Assembly (NCBI RefSeq): GCF_029407905.1
Contig: NC_073628.1
Location: forward strand, 17,203,501-17,267,500
Source: Bubalus kerabau
Taxonomy: Eukaryota > Chordata > Mammalia > Artiodactyla > Bovidae
Reading direction: 5' to 3'
DNA length: 64,000 nucleotides
The first letter of the stretch is position 1; the number at the start of each line of letters is the position of its first letter. Below are positions 21,820-33,141 of the stretch, one piece after another. Below the pieces are notes generated by a model that was not told the origin of the DNA, made no database searches, and saw nothing but the letters and a program-made list of their open reading frames with translations. The position numbers and the translations under genes are program-made.

Positions 21820-22480
21820 ACATAGTCATTCATAGTCCTTCCCTCGAATAGCCTTGGACATATAGATATTTATACGCATACGTGAATATTTCCATAGGCT
21901 AGGTTCCTGGAATAGAATTGCTTGGTCATGTTTATTTAAAAGCGTTATGTTTCCAGCTCTATTACTCCCAAAAAGGCCGTGTCAATTAGCAATCTCACGA
22001 GCTCCCCGAAGTGCCCGTGTTCATAACCCTTGGCTGTTCATACAGATATTCTCAGTAGTTTACATTCTGCCAAAGTGATGGGCAGGAAATGGCACCTCGT
22101 TTCAATTTGCATATCCCTGTTACCAGGGAAGTTACAGCATATTTATTTCCATATTTCATATGTTTGCAGGGTATTTATATTTCTTCAGTGAATTGCTTGT
22201 CCACGTTTTTCATCCATTTTTGAATTGCATTGTTTATCATTTTTAAAATGGATTTGTGGAAGTATATGTATGTTACATAGGTTAACCCTTAGTTATAAAC
22301 GTCGCAGACAGCCCTCCCTGTCTGTCTCTTGCCTTTTTTCTCCATCTGATAGCGTCGTTTGTCATTCAGCAGTTTCAGATACGCTAGGAATAAAATCTGA
22401 CAATCTTTCCTTAAGGTTCGGCAACCCCTGCTTTGCTTATGTGGCTTTCACACACACAAATTCTGTTGTGTATTTGGGTA
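21820..22480 (-). mobile_element. Old L1M 3' region (antisense)
   Basis: GAATAGAATTGCTTGGTCAT, TTTCAATTTGCATATCCCTG and TTCTTCAGTGAATTGCTTGT, then CATCCATTTTTGAATTG, are hallmark blocks of antisense L1M 3' sequence in the expected order. Right boundary uncertain. Confidence 0.72.
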
Positions 22481-23184
22481 AGCTATCCTAAATCCCTTAA
22501 AAAAATTAGACGCAAGACATAAAGAAATGAATGAATTAAAGTGAGACGACTTCTTCCCAGGCACGTGGAGGGTAGCCGTGTCTTGTATTTACATAGCACT
22601 GTTACTTCCCAAGTGTTTTCGGCTTTAGGATCTCTTTAATCGGGTCCACAGTGCATCCAACAGACAGCGCTGCGCCCTCAAGCGGCGCTCACTGAATTTA
22701 CCACTGTTTGCTCTGCTATCACCCCAGGAGGGGTGTGCAAACTCCTTTAGGTGGGTAGCCTGGAATCACAGCCTTGCCCCACAGTACTAGACTGACCTCA
22801 GGAACCCCTGGCAGGTCATGAGGAAGTGGCTGCCGTTGTGTAGGACAGGATGACTGGAGAGGTACTTCAAAGTGTCCACTAACTGGGGAGTAGTTGGGGG
22901 CCCCTCCTGGCATGACTTGCCCTGGCATTGACGCTTCCCCACTATTCCACTTCAGAGGCAGCAGGCGAGGTGGCGGGAGGCTTACAGATGCTCCTCTGAG
23001 CCAGCAGCTAAGAGGCGAGAGAGACATCCCTTCCTCGCTTCAGTCCTAGCAGCCTTACACTGACTGACAGCCTGAGTAAAATCCTAGGATGTGAAGATAA
23101 GGAGGCCTCAAGGAGGGGAAGAGGTAGGCCCCCACGTGGAAGTCTTGAGGCTAGTGTGAACACACCAGCTCCGCCCAGACCAGC
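22481..23184. other. Unique DNA, no gene seen
   Basis: Contains a CpG-bearing patch near 22660-22690 (CAGACAGCGCTGCGCCCTCA) but no island. No repeat recognised. Confidence 0.45.
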
Positions 23185-23194
23185 CATGGAGACA

Positions 23195-23408
23195 AGTGCA
23201 TGCATGCTAGGTAGCTTCGGTCATGTCCGACTCTGTGACCTTATGGACTGTAGCCCACCAGGTTTCTCTGTCCATGGGATTCTCCAGGCAAAGATACTGC
23301 AGTGGGTTGATATGCCCTCCTCCAGGAGATCTTCCCAACCCAGGAATGGACCCACATCCCTTATGATTCTGGCACTGGCAGGCAGGTTCTTTACCACTAA
23401 CTGGGAAA
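23195..23408 (-). mobile_element. Bov-tA SINE (antisense)
   Basis: Reversed copy from GGTAGCTTCGGTCATGTCC to TTCTTTACCACTAACTGGGA. The TSD CATGGAGACA is exact at 23185-23194 and 23409-23418. Confidence 0.92.
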
Positions 23409-23614
23409 CATGGAGACAGGCGCCTGATTATAACTTCCATCATCATGTTTGCCGTGTCATCCCCAGGACACTGGAATCTACTCTCATCTCCTGGGGCTGT
23501 CCAGAGGATTAAATAAAAGTATATATCTGAGGCTTTTTAAGAATAGTCAATGCTCAAGAAAAGTCGGATATTTTAAATAAAAAGTTCCATCCTCTGGTGC
23601 GGTTGAAAGGACAT

Positions 23615-23710
23615 GGCTTTTGTAGACAAACTTAGGTTTGACCCTGAGCTCTGATGTGGGATCATGGGTGAATGACCGGACTTCTCTGAGAGGCTGACGT
23701 CCCCTCCCGG
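23615..23710 (-). mobile_element. MIR fragment (antisense)
   Basis: TAGACAAACTTAGGTTTGAC, then CCTGAGCTCTG, GTGAATGACCGGACTTCTCTG and AGAGGCT parallel the antisense MIR GACCTGGGTTCGAATCC..TGTGACCTTGGGCAAG..CTC. Diverged. Confidence 0.5.
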
Positions 23711-23984
23711 CCTGGTTCTGATGTGGCTCCAGAAATGACTCAGACTCTCAGCTGCCTCCTGAACCCTAACTGGTGGCTTGGGTATATTCGTTACCAGTTA
23801 GGATTCCTTGCAGGAAACCTGCACTAATTCCTAGAATCGGAAGCTAAAGAGAATAGAGTGTCAAGAATATGGGCCCACGGAATTTATAGAAAATTTATCA
23901 GAAAGCAAAAAGTAAGAGAGCTGAGAGAGAAAGAAGAAGCACGTGGATGATTATTGTGATGATGGGGACCACGGACACAGTCTG

Positions 23985-24190
23985 TGTATCAGACACAAAA
24001 CATTTAACATAATCACCCATTCAGTTCTAATAACAATTGGAATTAGGTACATAGTAATAATATCCCCATTTCACAGATGAGGAGACTGAGGCAAGGGTGC
24101 AGCAGAAAGCCTAAAGGAACACTCCCAGCAAAGTGGCAGAGCTGGACTCCCATCAGCGTGGGGGCTCTGGCTACAGCTCTTCACTTCCCC
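23985..24190 (+). mobile_element. MIR SINE
   Basis: CATTTAACATAATCACCCATTC, TATCCCCATTTCACAGATGA, GGAGACTGAGGCAAGG and AAAGTGGCAGAGCTGGACTC are in MIR order. Confidence 0.78.
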
Positions 24191-24276
24191 CCCAGAACAC
24201 TGTCTCTACCTGCCCTGGCTTCAAGTTCCTGGAAAACAGAATCTTATGCCAGAATTGCATCTGCTAAGTCTCATTC

Positions 24277-25197
24277 CGAATTGGGAAAGGCTGTATATTG
24301 TCACTCTGCTTATTTAACTTATATGCAGAGTACATCATGTGAAACGCCAGGCTAGATGAAGCACAAGCTGGAATCAGGATTGCTGGGAGAAATATCAATA
24401 ACCTCAGATATGCAGATGACACCATTCTTATGGCAGAAAATGAAGAGGAGCTAAAGAGTCTCTTGATGAAAGTGAAAGAAGAGAGTGAAAAAGCTGGCTT
24501 AAAACTCAACATTCAAGAAACAAAGACCATGACATCCGGTCCCATCACTTCATGGCAAATAGATGGGGAAACAATGGAAGCAGTGACAGATTTTATTTTC
24601 TTGGGCTCCAAAATCACTGCAGATGGTGACTGCAGTCATGAAATTAAAAGATGCTTGCTCCTTGGAAGAAAAGCTATGACAAACCTAGACAGCATATTAA
24701 AAAGCAGAGATATTACTTTGCTCACAAAGGTCCATCTAGTCAAAGCTATGGGTTTTCCAGTAGTCATGTTATGGATGTGAGAGTTGTTGGGCCATAAAGA
24801 AAGCTGAGCACAGAAGAATTGATGCTTTTGAACTATGGTGTTGGAGAAGACTCTTGAGAGTCCCTTGAACAGCAGGGAGATCAAACCAGTCAATCCTAAA
24901 GGAAATCAGTCCTGAATATTCATTGGAAGAACTGATGCTGAAGCTGAAGCTCCAATACTTTGGCCACCTGATGTGAAAAACTGACTCACTGGAAAAGACC
25001 CTGATGCTGGGAAATACTGACGGCAGGAGGAAAAGGGGATGATGAGGATGAGATGGTTGGATGGCATTACTGACTCAATTGGCATGAGTTTGAGCAAGCT
25101 CCAGGAGTTGGTGATGGACAGAGAGGCCTGGCCTGCTGCAGTCCATGGGGTCACAAAGAATCAGACACAACTGGGCGACTGAATTAAACTGAACTGA
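24277..25197 (+). mobile_element. BovB LINE 3' portion (sense)
   Basis: 5'-truncated sense copy starting near GGCTGTATATTGTCAC and ending in the AACTGAACTGAA tail. The RT catalytic box survives as codons for YADD at 24409-24420, but the frame is broken both before 24430 and after 24780, for example by TGA codons in the otherwise conserved 3' part. Inactive remnant. Confidence 0.93.
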
Positions 25198-25829
25198 AGT
25201 CCTTCTTCAGGGTGCAAAAGAAGGAAGGATGAGGATGAATGCTAGAGAGAAGAGAAGCAGAGACAGGAGGTCTCCTGGCCAGAGCTGGTTGCTCTCCCTG
25301 GTGACCTGGTCTCAGGGACAATGTTGTAGATTCAGCTAAAACACCTACACCTACACCCAGGTGCATAGTTCATCACCTGGTTCCTTCACATCTCTTGTCT
25401 GCATTGGTTGAAGCCCACATCTCCGACTGGGTTACCCAGACTCCCAGAAACCAGAGAGCCCCTGGGGCTACTCCAGCCAGAGGGCGGGCAGACTGGTATG
25501 TCTCTGATTGTCTACACAGTGTGTGGACTCCTGGTCAGAGCCACAGAATGGTGTGCATCCAGGCTAAGGCCACACTGCAGCTCAAGGAATAGCTATCATC
25601 CCCTACAACCTGAGGTGAGGGTGAAAGAGAGTCCCATTCTCCATCTAAAGACTATTTCATGTGGAGATCACTCTGTGGGACTGAACAGAAGCCACACATA
25701 ATGAAGAAAGAGGCCTTTAATCTCTTCCTCTGAGATGCTGGCATGATCTCAGTTTTAAAGATAGAGAAGTTGAAGCCTAAAAGGATTATGTGATTTGAAG
25801 GCAGTTTTACAGCTATTTAGAGATGGTGG
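25198..25829. other. Unique DNA, possible MIR at 25735-25818
   Basis: Unassigned apart from TTTTAAAGATAGAGAAGTTG with following CAGTTTTACAGCTATTTAGA, which weakly resembles a sense MIR just left of the BOV-A2 insertion. Confidence 0.4.
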
Positions 25830-26100
25830 TGGGAGAAGGCAATGGCACCCCACTCCAGTACTCTTGCCTAGAAAATCCCATGGGAGGAGCCGGGTAGGCT
25901 GCAGTCCATGGGGTCGCTAAGAGTCGGACATAACTGAGCGACTTCACTTTCACTTTGCACTTTGATGCATTGGAGAAGGAAATGGCAACCCACTCCAGTG
26001 TTCTTGCCTGGAGAATCCCAGAGATGGGGGAGCCTGGTGGGCTGCCGTCTCTGGGGTCGCACAGAGTTGGACATGACTGAAGCGACTTAGCAGCAGCAGC
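25830..26100 (+). mobile_element. BOV-A2 SINE (sense)
   Basis: Two Bov-A units joined by GCACTTTGATGCATTGGAGA and ending in (AGC)n, the BOV-A2 layout. An exact 11-bp TSD AGAGATGGTGG lies at 25819-25829 and 26101-26111. Confidence 0.95.
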
Positions 26101-26111
26101 AGAGATGGTGG

Positions 26112-27189
26112 AAGAAAGAGAATCCAGTGACCTAGACCTTTCTGAATGAAGACTCCTGAATTTCTGATTGTTGTTGCTCATGTGGTCTAAGGTGCTCACA
26201 ACCATGTGGGGTCGGGTGGGAAAAGCTACAGGAAGGGAAGCTGTTGGGGACTGTGGATGGATTAAGGCCACTTGTTTGGAACAACACAGGCAGTGGTCCA
26301 ATGACTTAGTCAACATCCGAACCAGAGGAACCCGTGAATAGATTTTGACTGCAAGTATTTCATTTAAAAGCAAATGATCTTTTTGGAGAATACAAACATT
26401 AGGGGCTGGTAGACCTCTTCAGGGGAGGGTGGTGTATCAACTATGATGAAAACATCCAGCTGGGATACTCAGGTAACAGAAGAGGAAAAGACAAGATGGT
26501 GAGTCCCTCTGTTTGCCGTACTGACGTGCTAGCACCTTGTCAAAGGGACCAACAGTCTCCTGTGTGTATAGACTGGATTCCCTCCTCCAGGAGCATCTGC
26601 ATCAAAGCGGTTCTCCTGTCAGGAGCTCATTTAGTCTCACAGCAAAGATTCAATAGATGAAAGACTAGATGTACATTCCAGGAGCACAAAATCAATTAAT
26701 TTGAAAAACACAGTGTAATATATTATAGCTGGTTACTTGGAGACTGCTGCTGAAATACTGGGAAGATCATTGGGGGCCACATTATTACTTAGATCTATGC
26801 ATTTCTCACCCTTTGGTTACACCACTCTCCTTAAATCTACTGGAATTTACTTAATATCACGCACACTCTTTACTCACATCCAGCAAGTTTCAAAAATATA
26901 CATCCAAGCCCTTATTTTAGGCATTTTCTTGAAGCAATCTTTCATCCTGAATTTTCCCTGATGCCTATTTTTTCTTTACCGGGGAACTCATGGGGCATCC
27001 TACCTGATCTATGAGCTTCTGCCTAGAATCCGAGAGGGTGTTTTCTTTAAGATTTAGGAAAGAAAAGGATCTGAAGGGAGGGTTGCCAGGACATCACCAA
27101 GAACACCCTGAGTCCCTCTCTTCTCAAATGGGCACACGGCTCTTAAAAGGCAGAGACTGGACCTTCAAGCCTCAGCATAAGGGACACCA
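26112..27189. other. Unique DNA, no gene seen
   Basis: No repeat or exon recognised. Contains AT-rich patches near 26640-26740. Confidence 0.45.
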
Positions 27190-27245
27190 CCTATTATTAC
27201 CAAACTGTGAACTTAATAAATATGTGTTGAATGCTGTCATTTTGC
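27190..27245 (+). mobile_element. L2 3'-end-like fragment
   Basis: AACTTAATAAATATGTGTTG followed by AATGC resembles the terminal L2 motif AATAAATATTTGTTGAATG. Very short, hence low confidence. Confidence 0.35.
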
Positions 27246-27554
27246 AAAGTCCTGTGCCAGTGTGAGTTGGACACGCATGACTAGCACATACCTCAGCTGA
27301 CATCCACATGGGAGTCGGAGATCATTCCAGCAAGGTGTTTTATATGGTAAGCTTTTGGAATCCTATATTTTTCTTTAAAATCACAGGTCTAAATAGGTCT
27401 GTGTGGCTTAAAAGACACAAAAGCGTCTTAATTACTGTTTAACACTATAATAATAGATTTTGAAATCCAGTATTAAAAAAAAATAAAAAATAAAGTATAT
27501 ATTCAGTGCTTCCTTTGTGCCAGGGACTGTACCAGTTAAATGCACATTTTTGTT

Positions 27555-27846
27555 AGTTTTTTAAAACACACATTTATTTTTGGGTGCACTAGATCTTCAT
27601 GGCTTTGTGCAGGCTTTTCTCTAGTTGTGGCGAGCAGGATCTACTCTCTAGTTGCGGTGCGTGGGCTTCTCATTGCGGTGGCTTCTCTTGTTGCAGAGCA
27701 TAGTCTCTAGGGTGCGTGGGCTTCAGCAGTTAAGGCTCATGGGCTTAGTTGACCCGAGGCTTGTGGAATCTTTCTGGACCAGGGAACGAACCCATGTCCT
27801 CTGCATTGGCAGGCAGATTCGTAACCACTGGGCCACCAGAGAAGTC
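27555..27846 (-). mobile_element. CHR-type tRNA SINE, long form (antisense)
   Basis: Reversed long CHR form: GTTGTGGCGAGCAGG, GTTGCGGTGCGTGGGCTTCT, TTAGTTGACCCGAGGC, a reversed B-box near CGAACCCATG, and an end at CTGGGCCACCAGAGAAGTCC. The left (tail) boundary is approximate. Confidence 0.88.
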
Positions 27847-28742
27847 CTATTATTGTATTTTAATCTGTATTGTAAACATGCAAAGTCAATAGTGTCTTCA
27901 TTTTTCAAATGAGAAATTCTGAGTCTATGAATAGTTTAATAAAAAATTAGCAACACACACATAATAACCAAACAGCTTCTGTATCATGTTTCATTGTTGT
28001 TTTAGAAGATTGGCAGAGGATTTGTCATGCGAGTGGAGCCTGCCCATATGTTCAGGGTTGGCTGATGGTGGTGATTCCTAATTCAAGTGTTCACATGCAT
28101 GTTTGGGGTGGAGGGACTAATTTAGGATAAACATGCACCATTTATAAAGGTGGTCTGGGCTAATCCTAGTTCAAAGGAAAATCTCCAGTTTGCTGAGAGG
28201 ACAGTAATATTGATAATGACATCTCTAACAGAAAAGAAATAGTAGTGAATCTGGGCCGGGGTCTGAGGAAGGTCAGAGAAAGTTGACTATCTATCTCCCT
28301 GAGTAACCTGAAGTGATTGTCCAGACTTGGTCACTCACGACAGCTCAGCCTCAGACATAATCAAAGGATCACCCGAATCTCCATCCTCCTAATGCCTTTA
28401 TCCCTTGCATTCCAGAGCCAAAGCTGCATGAAAGAGAGAGGGGAAAATAAAATTGAATCTGAAGGCAAAATCCACGTGTCCAGTTTAATTGAATGTAAGA
28501 AGGGCAGCTGTGTGAGGCAAAGGGAGAAAACGCAGGAGAACAGACGGGGTACTGTTCTGAAGCAGCGACGCTGAACAAGAAATAAAATGAGGAAAAACTA
28601 CTATTTCATGTGCTTGAGAATTTGTCTTGTATTTAGACTTAACTCCACTGCAGATCTAGGGATTGGGAGAAAAGAAGAGAGAAGACAGTGCTGGGGATTT
28701 GTTTTGTTTTTAAATTAATGATCAAAGATAATTAAATTTTCC
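27847..28742. other. Unique DNA, no gene seen
   Basis: No repeat or exon recognised. The 85-codon frame at 28317-28574 has no domain. Confidence 0.45.
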
Positions 28743-28750
28743 CTTTGTGT

Positions 28751-28954
28751 GGCTCAGATGGTAAAGAATCTGCCTGCCATTCAGGAGACCCAGGTTCGAT
28801 CCCTGGGTTGGGAAAATCCTCTGGAGAAGGGAATGGCAACCCACTCCAGTATTCTTGCCTGGGGAATTTCATAGACAGAGGAGCCTGGTGGCCTACAGTC
28901 CATGGGGTTGCAAGAAGTTGGACGTGACTGAGTGATGAACTTTCACTTCCTTCA
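28751..28954 (+). mobile_element. Bov-tA SINE, head clipped
   Basis: Starts at GGCTCAGATGGTAAAG, lacking the first bases of the usual head. The rest is intact to GTTGGACGTGACTGAG. CTTTGTGT at 28743-28750 and 28955-28962 is a probable TSD, so the clip happened at insertion. Confidence 0.9.
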
Positions 28955-29129
28955 CTTTGTGTTTCAATGGGCACAGAGTGAGACCAGCTCCAAGGACAGG
29001 CTGGCATGTTTCCTGGGCTCGGGCATGGTTGCGTCATCGATTCCCATGAAAATCCTGCGGATAATTCAGCCAAGTGCAGCACTTCTCTGTGTAGATGAGT
29101 GTTAGTAAAATACTTAGTGGCAGCAAGCC

Positions 29130-29320
29130 CATCTAATATGGCAGATGGCTAGATAGGTCTTATATAGTTCAATCTGTGCAACGATCCTGCAGAATAGGGA
29201 TGTTACAGGCCCGGATTTATACCCCAAATTGCACAGCTCGTAAATGATATAGCCTGGGTTGGAATCACGATTCCTGACTTTCAATTTAGCTTTCTCTGCG
29301 TTACACGATGCTGTACTGAA
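29130..29320 (+). mobile_element. MIR SINE
   Basis: TACCCCAAATTGCACAGCTC and GTAAATG, then CCTGGGTTGGAATCACGATT and CCTGACTT follow the MIR 3' half (..CACACAGCTAGTAAGTGG..GGATTCGAACCC..). Left boundary uncertain. Confidence 0.6.
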
Positions 29321-29489
29321 ATTACCAGGATACGGATGCCGAGCCAGGAAGGTGAGATAGCACGGTCTTGTGATTTGGGGGTCCTCGCAAGTCAACAATT
29401 TACAAGTGTTCCTGAAATCCCATCGCTCGGGAGCTAACCCTGCAAACACATCTGAGAGATGTGCGATTTACTTGTTCAAATGACTTATT

Positions 29490-29925
29490 GGTTTTGTTTT
29501 GTTTTGATTTTTTAAATCAACTTGGCTGAGCTATAATTGCATACAATGAAATTCAAACATTTTAAGGTTGATGGCTTTTGACAAATTGTATACAATCATG
29601 TAACTACCACCTTAATCAAGGTATGAAGACTTCTCATTGACTAAGAAGGTCCCCTCACACCCCTGTGCCATCATTCTCCCTCCCTAGCACCCAGCCCTGG
29701 GCAACCACTGATGTGATCACTGTACCTATGGGTGGATGTCGTATTTATGAAGTCATGCACTAAGCAGTCATCGGGTGATGCTTCCTTCACTTAGCGTAAT
29801 GTCTGTGAGATGTGTCTGTGATGTTGCACACAGTAGTCTGTGTGGAGGGACTCTGAGATCATTTCTAGTCTCAGGTTATTAAGAATAAAACCATTCAGAG
29901 CATGTGTACACATACTCCCCCCAGT
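29490..29925 (-). mobile_element. Old L1 3' region (antisense)
   Basis: Starts with T-rich sequence, then GAGCTATAATTGCATACAAT and CCTGGGCAACCACTGATG, followed by TTCACTTAGCGTAATGTCTG, all classic antisense L1 3'UTR blocks. It is followed within about 30 bp by a sense ORF2 piece, so it may be the 3' half of an inverted insertion. Confidence 0.72.
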
Positions 29926-29954
29926 ACTCATACTTGGAAATGTTTTCCAAGAGA

Positions 29955-30175
29955 GACAGCATGGTAGTTCATAAAGGAAGCCTCAGTACATTTAAAGGAA
30001 TTGAAAAATAAAAAAAAAATAATTGAAATCATACAAAGTATATTGACTGACCACAATGAATTGAAATCAGGAATCGATAACAGAAATAAATTTGAGCAAG
30101 TCACATGTATGAAACATTAAACTACACACTCCTAAACAAACAATGGGTCAAAGAGAAATTAAAATATGTACCAAT
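29955..30175 (+). mobile_element. L1 ORF2 fragment (sense)
   Basis: GAAATCATACAAAGTATATT, CTGACCACAATGAATTGAAA, TCAGGAATCGATAACAGAAA and AACAATGGGTCAAAGAGAAA match L1 ORF2 in sense orientation, opposite to both neighbours. Non-coding now. Confidence 0.7.
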
Positions 30176-30528
30176 AACTGTGTCTCATGTTAACCGTATA
30201 TTATTAGTAAATTTTACATGATATAATGACAGTTTACAGAAGTGGTTGAGCAATTTTACTACTGAAAATATGAGCCTTCATTTTATCCACAGACTAGTCT
30301 TTTGGAAGTAGGTATTTATTTTGGTGTTACAATTAGTTAATCCATTGATTAAATAAAAGAACATAAAACATAATAAAATAATTTCAGTTGTCAGCATTAT
30401 TGAGATATAGCTAACATAGCTTACAATCCATTCATTTAGATGTGTAACAAATTAATATTTTCATACATTCACACCGTTGTACAAGTGTCAGATTTTTTTA
30501 TATGCAACACAATTGTAGAAAACTTTCA

Positions 30529-31428
30529 GTTCAGTTCAGTTCAGTCGCTCAGTCGTGTCCGACTCTTCGCAACCCCATGAATCGCAGCATGCCAGGCCTC
30601 CCTGTCCATTACCAACTCCCAGAGTTCACTCAGACTCACGTCCATCGAGTCAGTGATGCCATCCAGCCATCTCATCCTCTGTCGTCCCCTTCTCCTCCTG
30701 CCCTCAATCCCTCCCAGCATCAGAGTCTTTTCCAATGAGTCAACTCTTTGCATGAGGTGGCCAAAGTACTGGAGTTTCAGCTTTAGCATCATTCCTTCCA
30801 AAGAAATCCCAGGGCTGATCTCCTTCAGAATGGACTGGCTGGATCTCCTTGCAGTCCAAGGGACTCTCTCAAGAGTCTTCTCCAACACCACAGTTCAAAA
30901 GCATCAATTCTTTAGTGCTCAGCTTTCTTCACAGTCCAACTCTCACATCCATACATGACCACTGGAAAAACCATAGCCTTGACTAGACGGACCTTTGTTG
31001 GCAAAGTAATGTCTCTGCTTTTCAATATGCTATCTAGGTTGGTCATAACTTTTCTTCCAAGGAGTAAGCGTCTTTTAATTTCATGGCTGCAGTCACCATC
31101 TGCAGTGATTTGGAACCAAAAAAAATAGTCTGACACTGTTTCCATTGTTTCCCCATCTATTTCCCATGAAGTGGTAGGACCGGATGCCATGATCTTCGTT
31201 TTCTGAATGTTGAGCTTTAAGCCAACTTTTTCACTCTCCACTTTCACTTTCATCAAGAGGCTTTTTAGTTCCTCTTCACTTTCTGCCATAAGGGTGGTGT
31301 CATCTGCATATCTGAGGTTATTGATATTTCTCCCAGCAATCTTGATTCCAGCTTGTGCTTCTTCCAGCCCAGCGTTTCTCATGATGTACTCTGCATAGAA
31401 ATTAAATAAGCAGGGTGACAATATACAG
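30529..31428 (-). mobile_element. BovB LINE 3' portion (antisense) inside L1
   Basis: Starts with the reversed GTTCAGTTCAGTTCAGTCGC tail and ends at ACAATATACAG, where it is 5' truncated at 900 bp. The L1 target reads straight across. TTTCA at 30524-30528 and 31429-31433 is a short duplication. The minus strand still encodes two sizeable RT pieces. Confidence 0.95.
30912..31421 (-). pseudogene. BovB reverse transcriptase remnant
   Basis: The minus strand keeps 169 open codons of the RTE-type reverse transcriptase that BovB used for target-primed reverse transcription. Residues 2-7 (SPCLFN) and 38-41 (YADD, codons at 31299-31310) are conserved RT motifs. The frame continues into the region before the C-terminal domain and ends with a stop near 30912, after which a second frame (30541-30891) carries the remaining C-terminal part. 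The fingers region, the first half of the palm and the endonuclease domain are missing through 5' truncation, so it cannot be a functional enzyme. One internal patch (SDYFFWFQITADG) shows local divergence from the sister copies' FLGSKITADG. No host promoter or exon context is visible. Confidence 0.85.
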
Positions 31429-31547
31429 TTTCATCACCCTCCAAAATAAACTTGTATTTGTCAAATGTCGTCTTCACCTCCCCTTTGTCTGGTACTTGCC
31501 CTCAGCCATAGGTAAACACTAATCTACTTTCTGTTCTGTAGAATTGG

Positions 31548-31762
31548 CTATTTGTTTGTTTGTTTGTTTGGTGGACAGGCTTCTCATTGCAGTGGTTTCT
31601 CTTGCTCTGGAGCACAGACTCTAGGGCAGTTGGGCCTCAGTCCTTGTGGGGCACAGGTTTAGTTACCCCACAACATGTGGGATCCACTCAGACTAGGGAT
31701 CAAACCCATGTCTTCTGCATTGGCAGGCAGATTCTTACCCACTGGACCACCAAGGAAGTCCT
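31548..31762 (-). mobile_element. CHR-type tRNA SINE (antisense) inside L1
   Basis: (GTTT)n tail at the left, then GACAGGCTTCTCATTGCAGT, a reversed B-box near GGGATCAAACCC and an end at CCACCAAGGAAGTCC. L1 sequence lies on both sides. Confidence 0.88.
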
Positions 31763-31965
31763 TGTTTGGAATGTTTTAATAAATGGCATCTTTTGTCATT
31801 GCCTTCATTGGCTTAGCAGGATGTTCTCAAGGTTCATTTATGTTACAATGTTTATCAGCACTACATCCCTTTTTATGATCAAAGCATTTTATTGTATAGG
31901 TATTAATGGATATGCCAAATTTTGTTAAATTCACTGATTAGTTTGTGTGTACTTGGATTAGTTCT

Positions 31966-32182
31966 GAAAAGTGAAAGTGTTAGTCATGCAGTCGTGTCCG
32001 ACTGTTTGCGACTCTATGGACTGTAGCCTGCCAGACTCCTCTGTCCATGGGATTCTCCAGGCAAGAATACTGGAGTGGGTTTCCATTCCCTTCTCCAAGG
32101 GATCTTCCCAACCCAGGGATCAAACCCGGATCTCCTGTATTGCAGGTGGATTCTTCACTGTCTGAGCCACTGGGGAAGCCCA
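31966..32182 (-). mobile_element. Bov-tA SINE (antisense) inside L1
   Basis: Starts AAAAGTGAAAGTGTTAGTCA and ends CACTGGGGAAGCCC, with the reversed B-box near GGGATCAAACCC. Confidence 0.92.
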
Positions 32183-32225
32183 ATTTATTTTTAAGTGTCT
32201 CAAATAGCCTCTTTATACAGAGAAC

Positions 32226-32302
32226 ATGAAAGCGTTAGTCACTCAGTCTTGTCTGAATGCGACCCCGTGGACTAGCTTGTCAGGTTCATCTGTCTGCTTT
32301 GG
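32226..32302 (-). mobile_element. Truncated Bov-A fragment (antisense)
   Basis: ATGAAAGCGTTAGTCACTCA followed by GTCTTGTCTGAATGCGACCC and GTTCATCTGTCTGC is the 3' end of a Bov SINE in reverse, stopping after about 75 bp. L1 resumes at GGGACTATTG. Confidence 0.8.
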
Positions 32303-32925
32303 GACTATTGTAAATAACACTGCTATAAACACCCATGTGCCAGTTTCTATGTGGATATATTCATTTCTGTTGGATGCGTAGTTAGGAGTGGAATTTCTGA
32401 ATCATGCGGTAGCTCTGTTTCACCTTTAGAGACACTTCTAGGCTATTTCCCAAAGTGCTGTACCATTTTATATACTCACCACAGTGTATGAAGTTTCCGA
32501 GTTTTCTGTATCCACACCAACACTTATTATCCATCTAATCACAGCCATCCTAGTGTGTGTGAAGTCTTGTCTCATTGCGGTTATGATTTACATTTTTCTG
32601 ATGGCTAATGACTATCTTTTGATGTGCTCCTTGGCCATTTATATACCGAATTTGGAGAAATAGCTGTTCAGAACCTTTGTCCATTTTTAATTGGGTTGTA
32701 TATTTTTAGTGAGTCATAAGAGTTTTTAAAAAATATATTCTATTAATATATATCAGTGCCTTATCAAATTTATGATTTGCAGACATTGACTCCCTGAGGG
32801 TTCACTTTTCGCTTTCTTGATGGTATTCTTTGATACCAGTTCTTTAAATTTTTATAGAGTTCAATTTTTATATTCTTCTCCCTTTTATTGTTTGTGCCTT
32901 TGGTGTCCTATCTAGGAAACCATTG

Positions 32926-33141
32926 GGTTTCCAAGGTGGCACTATCAGTAAAGTACCCACCTGCTAATGCAGGAGACATAAGAGACATGGGTTCGATCCC
33001 TGGGTCAGGAAGATCCTCTGGAGGAAGGCATGGCAACCCACTCCAGTATTCTTGCCTGGAGAATCCCATGGACAGAGGAGCCTGGTGGGCTACAGTCAGT
33101 GGGGTCACAAAGAGTCAGAAACAACTGAGCACGCACGCATG
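32926..33141 (+). mobile_element. Bov-tA SINE inside L1
   Basis: Sense copy of the ACATAAGAGACATGG head subfamily. An exact 14-bp TSD, CTAGGAAACCATTG, at 32912-32925 and 33142-33155 is a copy of the L1 target site. Confidence 0.96.
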
